7,130 bases of DNA from an uncultured Rubrobacteraceae bacterium (lineage in GTDB: Bacteria > Actinomycetota > Rubrobacteria > Rubrobacterales > Rubrobacteraceae). Both the position numbers and the translations under genes were made by a program. Shown here piece after piece: positions 1 through 4,683 of the stretch (within the stretch, counting starts at the first letter, position 1; every line of letters starts with the position of its first letter). Location of the stretch: assembly GCA_902805985.1 (NCBI GenBank), contig CADCUW010000155.1, positions 1-7,130 of the forward strand, read 5' to 3'. Below the pieces are notes generated by a model that saw only the letters and a program-made list of their open reading frames with translations, searched no databases and was not told where the DNA came from.

Positions 1-275
1 ATCTCCGGCCACAGCCGGAACGGGCGCACGTCCCCGATGCCCGAGACCCTCTTGACGGCCCTGGCCTCGAAGTCCCCGATCATCACGCCCGGCTCGACGT
101 CCTCGTCGGCTGGGATCACGACCAGCACGGTCCCCTGCATCCGCCACCACTGCATAAGGAAGTAGCTCTGAAAACCGGTGGCGTAGAAGACGTTCGACGG
201 CGTGTAGGCCACGTAGGCGTCGAGGCCCCTCTCCGCCAGCCGGCGACGGATCGCCGCGAGTACCTGCCCGTTCAT
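1..275 (-). CDS. M24-family peptidase (Xaa-Pro aminopeptidase/creatinase-like), N-terminal part, cut by window edge
   Basis: The first 91 codons of a leftward gene are visible; the rest lies outside the window. The protein begins MNGQVLAAIRRRLAERGLDA and has a SNVFYATGFQSYF block at residues 27-39. This matches the creatinase N-terminal domain that precedes the pita-bread metallopeptidase domain in M24 enzymes (Xaa-Pro dipeptidases, aminopeptidase P, creatinase), whose usual form is 'N..YlTGf'. The catalytic metal-binding domain is outside the window, so the substrate (proline peptides, creatine or another amide) cannot be told. The ATG at 273-275 is well supported: a GGGGAGG ribosome binding site (281-287, minus strand) lies 5 bases upstream, and a perfect TATAAT lies about 40 bases upstream. 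The gene diverges from a cyclase-family hydrolase, so the two may share a catabolic role; that is inference. The family call is fairly sure, the exact activity is not. Confidence 0.82.
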   Translation of the reverse strand, partial: MNGQVLAAIRRRLAERGLDAYVAYTPSNVFYATGFQSYFLMQWWRMQGTVLVVIPADEDVEPGVMIGDFEARAVKRVSGIGDVRPFRLWPE

Positions 276-314
276 CGTCGCCTCCCCAAATGCGCCGTCT
301 CCCTCCGCCACAGG

Positions 315-344
315 ATTATATGCCTGGCCGGCACTCCGTGCCCC
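315..344 (-). promoter_or_regulatory. Probable leftward promoter for the M24 peptidase gene
   Basis: On the minus strand a perfect -10 hexamer TATAAT occupies 315-320 (ATTATA on the plus strand), which is striking in such GC-rich DNA. A weak -35-like GGGGCA lies at 339-344 with an 18-base spacer. Transcription would start near 308, giving a 5' leader of about 33 bases that contains the ribosome binding site. The -10 is strong; the -35 is only a 3/6 match. Confidence 0.55.
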
Positions 345-346
345 TG

Positions 347-375
347 TTGACGCGAGTATCCTGCCCGCCCACACT
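347..375 (+). promoter_or_regulatory. Possible rightward promoter for the cyclase gene (weak)
   Basis: A TTGACG box (347-352, 5/6 match to the -35 consensus) lies about 65 bases before the GTG start. At a 17-base spacing there is only a poor -10 (CACACT, 370-375, 3/6 match). The predicted start of transcription near 382 would fit the ribosome binding site at 403-409. This is tentative, because the -10 is poor. Confidence 0.25.
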
Positions 376-402
376 TCGGCCCGTACGGGGAGAGATCAGA
401 CA

Positions 403-409
403 GGGGAGG
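403..409 (+). promoter_or_regulatory. Ribosome binding site fixing the cyclase start
   Basis: GGGGAGG lies 6 bases before the GTG at 416-418. It decides the start in favour of this GTG over an upstream in-frame ATG at 290, which has no such site and would overlap the promoter region of the divergent gene. Confidence 0.75.
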
Positions 410-415
410 TATCGC

Positions 416-1225
416 GTGAGTTCGGAGGACGGCACGCTCGTCTTCGACCTGGAGCAGCCACGCACAGAGGGGATGCCGATCCACCCCGCCCATAAACAGG
501 CCGGCTACTCCTACCTGCTGCACCGCCGCCACGAGGACGATTACCGCCCGGAGGAGTGGGGCCCGCGCACGGGCTCTGCCGGCATCCTCGTCTGCGGCGA
601 GCACACCGGTACCCACATCGACGCCCTCTCCCACCAAGCCGACGCCCTCACCCTCTGCGGCGGCGTCCCGGTCGGAGACGTCCAGACCCCCCGCGGGTTC
701 ACCGAGCACGGCGCCGAGAAGATACCCGCAATAGTGGCGCCCGGCGTCCTCCTGGACGTAGCGGCCCTGAAAGGGGTCGAGGCGCTGGAGCCTGGCCACG
801 TCGTCACTGAGGCGGACCTCGCGGCGTGCTGCGAGCGGCAGGAGGTCGAGGTCTCGCCCGGGAGCGTGGCGCTCGTGCGGACCGGCAACGGCGTGTTCTG
901 GGATGACGAGGAGCGGTATCTCGCGGGACCAGGGATGGATGCGGGGGCCTCGCGCTGGCTCGCGGACAGGGGTGTCATGGCCGTGGGGGCGGACAATATG
1001 GCATGGGACGTTCCGGGGTTACGCGACCCCGACCTCGGGTGCCTGTTGCCGGGACACCTGATCCTGCTCGCCCGCCGCGGCGTCTACATCATCGAGAACC
1101 TGGCCCTCGAAGAGCTAGCCGCCTCAGGACACCACGAGTTCGAGTTCGTCTGCCTGTCCCTCAAGCTCGTCGGTGCTACCGGCTCCCCCGTGAGGCCCGT
1201 GGCCCGCGTCTCCGGCGCCGGTTAG
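416..1225 (+). CDS. Cyclase-family metal-dependent hydrolase (PF04199-like)
   Basis: A 269-residue protein of the cyclase/kynurenine formamidase-like family, whose members are metal-dependent amide or ester hydrolases in the cytoplasm. Residues 63-73 read HTGTHIDALSH, the family's metal-binding HxGTHxD motif; H63, H67 and D69 are expected ligands. H214 (LPGHLILL) and E227 (YIIENLALEEL) are plausible remaining ligands, as in kynurenine formamidases. RTGNGVFW (155-162) and the stretch at 171-198 (GPGMDAGA, then VGADNMAWD) are also typical of the family. The proline often seen in HxGTHxDxPxH is replaced (ALSH), so I do not call it KynB. The GTG start is chosen for its GGGGAGG site; the frame stays open upstream to an ATG at 290, but those 42 codons (PPPQDYMPG...) look non-coding. 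The gene diverges from the M24 peptidase and converges with a small gene 5 bp away. The family is secure, the substrate unknown. Confidence 0.88.
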   Translation: MSSEDGTLVFDLEQPRTEGMPIHPAHKQAGYSYLLHRRHEDDYRPEEWGPRTGSAGILVCGEHTGTHIDALSHQADALTLCGGVPVGDVQTPRGFTEHGAEKIPAIVAPGVLLDVAALKGVEALEPGHVVTEADLAACCERQEVEVSPGSVALVRTGNGVFWDDEERYLAGPGMDAGASRWLADRGVMAVGADNMAWDVPGLRDPDLGCLLPGHLILLARRGVYIIENLALEELAASGHHEFEFVCLSLKLVGATGSPVRPVARVSGAG

Positions 1226-1230
1226 GGAGC

Positions 1231-1563
1231 TCAAGCCCGCGACGAGGCCTCCAGCAGGCGCACCAACAGCTCCAGCCGCTCGACCTCGAGCCTCGCCTCG
1301 TAGTGGGCGAGCTCCGTCCGGCGCTTCGTAGACAACAGTTTCGCGTGTTCCGGGGTATCCAGGATGCCGTCGAGGTAGAGCGAGGCCGTACGCTCGTTCT
1401 TCGCCTCCAGCAGGGTGTCGGCGTTATCGACCCTCGCGCGCCGCTCGTGGTCCGAGAGCGCGTCCGTCGCCGCGACCAGCTCGCGACGGGTGCCGGCCAG
1501 GCGTTCGTAGGCGCGTGAGATCTCCCCGGCCAGCCCCCCTTCGTCCAACCCCGCACCGTGCAT
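1231..1563 (-). CDS. Small helical, probably coiled-coil protein of unknown function
   Basis: A 110-residue protein that I do not recognise. It is rich in Leu, Glu, Arg and Ala. Two long amphipathic helices seem likely: residues about 11-42 (LAGEISRAYERLAGTRRELV and on) and about 72-106 (ending HYEARLEVERLELLVRLLEA). They flank a middle stretch with DNADTLLEAKNERTASLYLDG. There is no signal peptide, membrane segment, cysteine or catalytic motif. The ATG at 1561-1563 is chosen because a strong GGAGGAGG (1569-1576, minus strand) lies 5 bases upstream. A longer reading from 1698 would translate the VOC remnant region in the wrong frame. The gene faces the cyclase tail-to-tail with a 5 bp gap, leaving no room for a shared terminator. 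The coding call is good because of its start signal and helix pattern; a structural or interaction role is only a guess. Confidence 0.72.
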   Translation of the reverse strand: MHGAGLDEGGLAGEISRAYERLAGTRRELVAATDALSDHERRARVDNADTLLEAKNERTASLYLDGILDTPEHAKLLSTKRRTELAHYEARLEVERLELLVRLLEASSRA

Positions 1564-1568
1564 GTGAT

Positions 1569-1576
1569 CCTCCTCC
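1569..1576 (-). promoter_or_regulatory. Ribosome binding site of the small helical protein gene
   Basis: GGAGGAGG on the minus strand, 5 bases before the ATG at 1561-1563. It settles the start and is the best evidence that this small frame is translated. Confidence 0.75.
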
Positions 1577-1598
1577 AAGATCCGGGCAACCGGAACGC

Positions 1599-1604
1599 AT
1601 CTTA
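1599..1604 (-). promoter_or_regulatory. Possible -10 element before the small helical protein gene
   Basis: TAAGAT on the minus strand (4/6 match to TATAAT), about 36 bases before the ATG. I see no good -35 at 16-18 bases. Transcription could instead read through from the CoA-transferase operon. Confidence 0.25.
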
Positions 1605-1645
1605 AGGGATCTCGCCGGACGCGCGATCGGCGGTCGGCTTCCCTT

Positions 1646-1714
1646 TCAAGCCGTGGGGCTGTACGTACCGAAGCCCCACTCGTAGCCTTCGGGGTCAACG
1701 GTGGCCCGACCGCC
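1646..1714 (-). pseudogene. Remnant of a glyoxalase/VOC-family C-terminus
   Basis: On the minus strand, in a frame different from the CoA-transferase, about 23 codons end in TGA (1646-1648). They contain GGRATVDPEGYEWGFGTY followed by SPTA. 'DPEGy.W.FGTY' is a signature C-terminal strand of many glyoxalase/bleomycin-resistance (VOC) proteins, where the Glu region lies near the metal site. Upstream of this piece the same frame runs into CoA-transferase DNA and no longer resembles a VOC protein, so only the tail is left, without a start codon or the other beta-alpha-beta modules. I infer that a deletion joined a VOC gene's 3' end to the CoA-transferase gene. The inverted repeat in this stretch (1653-1660 with 1672-1679) is largely a by-product of these codons. 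The motif is seen directly; the history is inference. Confidence 0.55.
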
Positions 1715-2844
1715 TACCGCCAACCCTCCAGCGCGCCGTGCTGCCCGAGGGTTGGCGGGGGACGCCGTACCGGCAACCGTTCCCCGTCCACCAGCACGGG
1801 CGAGGCGAGCATCTTCAGCATACCCGCGGCGGGGTGCTCAACGTCCTGCAGCATTCCCGAGCCCAGGAGGTGCTCGTCCTCGAATACGTCCGCCAGCGCG
1901 TTGACCGGCCCGCACGGGACGCCGGCGCCCCGGATCTCCTCGACCCACTCGTCCGCCGCCCTTTCGGAGAAGCGTTCTTGCAGGACCGCGACTAACCCTT
2001 CCCTGTTCGCTACCCGGTCGGGGTTGGTGGCGTAGCGATCGTCGTCGGCCAGGTCGGGGAGCCCGACGGCCTCGCACAGCCGCCCGAACTGGGCGTCGTT
2101 GCCGACGGCGACGACGATGGGCTTGTCCGCGGTGTGGAACGTCTGGTATGGGACGATGGAGGGATGGGCGTTGCCGATAAGGCCGGTGTCATCGCCGCTG
2201 ATCAGGTACTCCTGACCACGGTTGGCGAGCCAGGAGAGGGTCGACTCGAAGAGGGGGACCTCGACGCGCGCGCCCTCGCCGGTCACGGAGCGGCGGTGCA
2301 GGGCGGCCAGGATCGCGTTAGCCGCCATCAGCCCGCAGAAGATGTCAGCCGCGGCGACGCCGACCTTTGTGGGCTCGCCCCCCGGCTGGCCTGTTATGCC
2401 CATGATTCCGGCCCGCGCCTGCACCAGAAAGTCGTAGCCGGGACGGTCCTCGTCCGGTCCCGGCCCGAACCCCGTTATCGAGCAGTAGACGAGAGCGGGG
2501 TTGCGCTCCTTCAACGCCTCGTAGCCGAGGCCCATTCCTTCCAGGGCGCCGCGCTTCCAGTTCTCGATGACCACGTCCGCGTCCGCCACGAGGCGCTTGA
2601 CGCGCTCCAGCCCTTCTTCGGACTTCAAGTCCACCCCGATGGAGCGCTTGTTCCGGTTCACGGCGAGGAAGTACGCCGACTCCCCGCCGGCAAACGGTGG
2701 TCCCCAGTGGCGGGTGTCGTCGCCGCGTTCGGGGTGCTCCACCTTGATCACGTCCGCCCCGAGGTCCGCGAGCGCCATCGTCGCGTAAGGGCCCGCCAGC
2801 ACCCGCGAGAGGTCGAGAACTTTGAGACCTTCGAGCGGCAGCAT
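1714..2844 (-). CDS. Class III (CaiB/BaiF) CoA-transferase, succinyl-CoA:glutarate-transferase-like
   Basis: A 376-residue family III CoA-transferase, which moves CoA between carboxylic acids via an aspartyl-CoA intermediate in the cytoplasm. It opens with LEGLKVLDLSRVLAGPYATM, has GDDTRHWGPPF (41-51) and NRNKRSIGVDLK (63-74), and places the expected catalytic aspartate at D167 in AAADIFCG. HPSIVPYQ, GNDAQFGRLCEA and RPPPTLGQH follow in order. From memory this pattern is closest to human SUGCT (succinyl-CoA:glutarate CoA-transferase) among characterised relatives; the true acceptor is not proven. The start ATG overlaps the cupin stop (TGATG), implying translational coupling in one operon. The divergent neighbour is glutaryl-CoA dehydrogenase-like, which supports a glutarate role. 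Oddly, the protein ends only seven residues after LGQH (ALEGWR), where relatives continue with a longer helix, and a VOC-like tail follows at once. The fold and active site appear intact. Confidence 0.92.
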   Translation of the reverse strand: MLPLEGLKVLDLSRVLAGPYATMALADLGADVIKVEHPERGDDTRHWGPPFAGGESAYFLAVNRNKRSIGVDLKSEEGLERVKRLVADADVVIENWKRGALEGMGLGYEALKERNPALVYCSITGFGPGPDEDRPGYDFLVQARAGIMGITGQPGGEPTKVGVAAADIFCGLMAANAILAALHRRSVTGEGARVEVPLFESTLSWLANRGQEYLISGDDTGLIGNAHPSIVPYQTFHTADKPIVVAVGNDAQFGRLCEAVGLPDLADDDRYATNPDRVANREGLVAVLQERFSERAADEWVEEIRGAGVPCGPVNALADVFEDEHLLGSGMLQDVEHPAAGMLKMLASPVLVDGERLPVRRPPPTLGQHGALEGWR

Positions 2845-3188
2845 CAGCCCTCGCGGGCGTCGTCTATGAGAGAGAGTCGGGTCGGACGTTCAGAGGGGGT
2901 GCGACCGCGGTGCGTCCCGCCGCCCGGAGGAGCCGGCGGCGGGAAGAACGCTTCGTCCTCTGCGGCCCGTAAGAGTCCGCCGCCGTCGTCGAACTCGTAC
3001 TCACCCGCCAGGACGAACCCGCTGTGGCCTTCCTCGCACCACTCCCCGCGCGCCGCCCCAGCCTCGTACTCGACCGTCGCCCACCGCGTGCCCCCGACGT
3101 CTACCTCGCGGGCCCTGATGCCGGGGGCGTCTTCGGTCCAGGTAAGCTCCCCGAAAGGCACCCTCCGCGCACTCTCCGTCTCCCTCAC
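2844..3188 (-). CDS. Small cupin-domain protein
   Basis: A 114-residue single-domain cupin. The core is at residues 38-83: ATVEYEAGAARGEWCEEGHS, then GFVLAGEYEFDDGG and a second strand pair ending AFFPPPAPPGGGTHRG. C51, E52, E53, H55 and E63 lie where cupin motif 1 usually puts its HxH...E ligands, and H93 lies where motif 2 has its histidine, so metal binding is possible but the ligand set is not canonical. The start is a GTG at 3186-3188, with AAGGAGGGG (3196-3204, minus strand) 7 bases upstream. The stop TGA overlaps the ATG of the CoA-transferase. As first gene of this operon it could be a small enzyme or a ligand-sensing or stabilising partner in the same acid pathway; the sequence does not decide. 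The cupin call is good, the function unknown. Confidence 0.82.
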   Translation of the reverse strand: MRETESARRVPFGELTWTEDAPGIRAREVDVGGTRWATVEYEAGAARGEWCEEGHSGFVLAGEYEFDDGGGLLRAAEDEAFFPPPAPPGGGTHRGRTPSERPTRLSLIDDAREG

Positions 3189-3303
3189 GCGCGTACCCCT
3201 CCTTCCGTCCCGCCGTCGGGCGAGAAGCGAACCCCTCTCGTCGTTTGCGGGGCCGCTTCAGGGTACACGAACCGCCGGGCCGGACGTCTGTAAGGGCGAA
3301 CGC

Positions 3304-3322
3304 GCCCGGTGCGGGCCTTTTA
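3304..3322 (+). terminator. Short hairpin with T-tract upstream of the dehydrogenase gene
   Basis: GCCCG (3304-3308), loop GTG, CGGGC (3312-3316), then CTTTTA. The shape is that of a small intrinsic terminator on the plus strand. It lies between divergent genes, so it would not end any annotated rightward gene. It could block antisense transcription, or attenuate if a promoter lies further upstream. The stem is only 5 bp, so it may be chance. Confidence 0.25.
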
Positions 3323-3331
3323 TGGGACAAT
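3323..3331 (+). promoter_or_regulatory. Probable extended -10 promoter for the acyl-CoA dehydrogenase gene
   Basis: TGG followed by GACAAT (3326-3331, 4/6 match to TATAAT) forms a TGn extended -10. No convincing -35 is seen at 16-18 bases. The leader would be about 30 bases and holds GGGAGGG at 3354-3360. No clear promoter is visible for the divergent cupin operon in the rest of this 179 bp gap. Confidence 0.35.
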
Positions 3332-3367
3332 CGGAGGCCGAAGGGCGGAGACCGGGAGGGCGAGAAG

Positions 3368-4585
3368 ATGACCACATCGCGCACGGAGGTCGGGCAGAAC
3401 GGGCGGCGGGCGTCGGCACCGCCCGGGCACGACTTCCTGAACGTAGAGGCGCACCTCTCCGAGGGGGAGCTCGCGGTTCGCGACCGCGTGCGCTCTTTCG
3501 TGCGGGAGAGGATCAAGCCGAACATCAAAGACTGGTTCGATGGGGCCGTGTTCCCGCGCGAGATCGTCCCCGAGTTCGCCGACCTCGGCCTCCTCGGCAT
3601 GCACCTCACGGGCTACGGCTGCGCGGGCGGGAGCGCCGTCGAGTACGGCCTCGCGTGCATGGAGCTCGAAGCGGGCGACTCGGGACTTCGCACCTTCGTC
3701 TCCGTCCAGGGCTCTCTGGCCATGAGCGCCATCCACAAGTTCGGCTCCGAGGAACAGAAAAGAGAGTGGCTCCCCCGGATGGCGAGGGGCGAGGCCATCG
3801 GCTGCTTCGGCCTGACGGAACCCGCGGCGGGCTCCGACCCGGCGGGCATGAAGACGTTTGCCCGCAGGGAAGGCGGTGACTGGGTCTTGAACGGTGAGAA
3901 GCGCTGGATCGGCCTGGCCACCATCGCAGACGTGGCCGTCGTCTGGGCCCGCACCGACGAGGAGAAGAACCCCGTCCGCGGCTTCCTGGTTCCGACGGAT
4001 GCAGAGGGCTTCAATGCCGAGGACATCACCCCGAAGCTCTCGATGCGCGCCTCCATCCAGTGCGACGTAACGTTCGAGGACGTGAGGCTTCCCGAGAGCG
4101 CCATGCTCCCCGAAGCGAGGGGTCTTGGAGGTCCTTTCGCGTGCCTCAACGAGGCGCGCTACGGCATCATCTGGGGGGCGATGGGGGCCGCGAGGGATTG
4201 CTACGAGTCGGCGCTGGCGTACGCGGGGACGCGGGAGCAGTTCGGGAAGCCCATAGGCTCCTTCCAGCTCGTGCAGCAGAAGCTCGTGAACATGCTCATC
4301 GAGATCGAGAAGGGCACGCTGCTGGCGTTGCACATCGGCAGGATGAAGGACGGGGGGACGTTGCGCCCCGAGCAGATAAGCCTCGGCAAGCTCAACAACG
4401 TGCGCGAGGCGATCGAGGTGGCCCGGGAGGCGAGGACGGTCTTCGGGGGCAACGGGGTAACGCTGGACCATCCGCCGATGAGACACATGGCGAACCTGGA
4501 GAGCGTGAGGACATACGAGGGAACCGACGAGGTCCACACCCTGATCCTCGGCAACGCCATAACCGGCATCCAGAGCTTCCGGTAG
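3368..4585 (+). CDS. gcdH: Acyl-CoA dehydrogenase, glutaryl-CoA dehydrogenase-like
   Basis: A 405-residue FAD-dependent acyl-CoA dehydrogenase that reads as glutaryl-CoA dehydrogenase, which oxidises and decarboxylates glutaryl-CoA to crotonyl-CoA and CO2. Its motifs parallel the human enzyme throughout: GYGCAGGSAVEYGLA (82-96), CFGLTEPAAGSD (146-157, flavin region), LGGPFACLNEARYGIIWG (253-270), GGNG (360-363) and LESVRTYEGTDEVHTLILG (377-395). E384 in TYEGT is the expected catalytic base. R108 in DSGLR matches the arginine that binds the substrate's distal carboxylate in glutaryl-CoA dehydrogenase and is absent from most other members. E101 and Y383, linked to decarboxylation, are also kept. 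The ATG at 3368 has GGGAGGG 7 bases upstream; the frame stays open upstream but there it is promoter DNA. It diverges from the cupin/CoA-transferase operon. The electrons would go to electron transfer flavoprotein, not encoded here. Confidence 0.9.
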   Translation: MTTSRTEVGQNGRRASAPPGHDFLNVEAHLSEGELAVRDRVRSFVRERIKPNIKDWFDGAVFPREIVPEFADLGLLGMHLTGYGCAGGSAVEYGLACMELEAGDSGLRTFVSVQGSLAMSAIHKFGSEEQKREWLPRMARGEAIGCFGLTEPAAGSDPAGMKTFARREGGDWVLNGEKRWIGLATIADVAVVWARTDEEKNPVRGFLVPTDAEGFNAEDITPKLSMRASIQCDVTFEDVRLPESAMLPEARGLGGPFACLNEARYGIIWGAMGAARDCYESALAYAGTREQFGKPIGSFQLVQQKLVNMLIEIEKGTLLALHIGRMKDGGTLRPEQISLGKLNNVREAIEVAREARTVFGGNGVTLDHPPMRHMANLESVRTYEGTDEVHTLILGNAITGIQSFR

Positions 4586-4599
4586 TCCCTCCCGGGACT
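4584..4599 (+). terminator. Possible weak hairpin at the end of the dehydrogenase gene
   Basis: AGTCCC (4584-4589), loop TCCC, GGGACT (4594-4599), beginning inside the stop codon. No T-tract follows (CTCTAGAGG), so a role in termination is uncertain. Confidence 0.28.
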
Positions 4600-4616
4600 C
4601 TCTAGAGGCGGGGCTA

Positions 4617-4646
4617 TTGAAGGAACGCCCGCGGCTCGCGTAGAAT
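4617..4646 (+). promoter_or_regulatory. Promoter for the arylsulfotransferase-family gene
   Basis: TTGAAG (4617-4622, 4/6 match to TTGACA), an 18-base spacer and TAGAAT (4641-4646, 5/6 match to TATAAT) make a good housekeeping-type promoter. Transcription would begin near 4653, about 30 bases before the TTG start, with the ribosome binding site in the leader. It implies the gene is not simply co-transcribed with the dehydrogenase. Confidence 0.6.
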
Positions 4647-4672
4647 AACCCGCCTGAAGCTGTGGGGATGAC

Positions 4673-4677
4673 GGAGG
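4673..4677 (+). promoter_or_regulatory. Ribosome binding site supporting a TTG start
   Basis: GGAGG lies 6 bases before TTG 4684-4686. An in-frame stop (TGA at 4669-4671) sits just upstream, so TTG is the first possible start in this frame. A later start would lose the N-terminal export segment. Confidence 0.65.
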
Positions 4678-4683
4678 GGGCGG

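Noticed and set aside
290..415. Upstream ATG start that would add 42 residues to the cyclase
   Set aside because: The added residues look non-coding, overlap the divergent promoter, and a GGGGAGG site supports the GTG at 416 instead.
1653..1679. Inverted repeat GTGGGGCT/AGCCCCAC as a terminator for the CoA-transferase
   Set aside because: No T-tract follows on either strand, and the repeat falls within codons of the VOC-like tail, which explain most of it. A minor role in stopping transcription cannot be excluded.
1564..1698. Longer 155-residue reading of the small helical protein
   Set aside because: The extra N-terminal part is out of frame with the VOC-like remnant in the same DNA, is not protein-like, and the strong ribosome binding site lies at the internal ATG.
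2134..3879. Long rightward open frame (581 codons) across the CoA-transferase, cupin and dehydrogenase start
   Set aside because: It is antisense to two well-recognised genes and out of frame with the third. Its translation is low-complexity and Arg/Pro/Ser-rich, as expected for a shadow frame in GC-rich DNA.
416..4585. A complete kynurenine pathway link (kynurenine formamidase plus glutaryl-CoA dehydrogenase)
   Set aside because: The cyclase-family protein lacks the exact KynB motif context and no other tryptophan-degradation gene is present; the two genes are also separated by unrelated genes.
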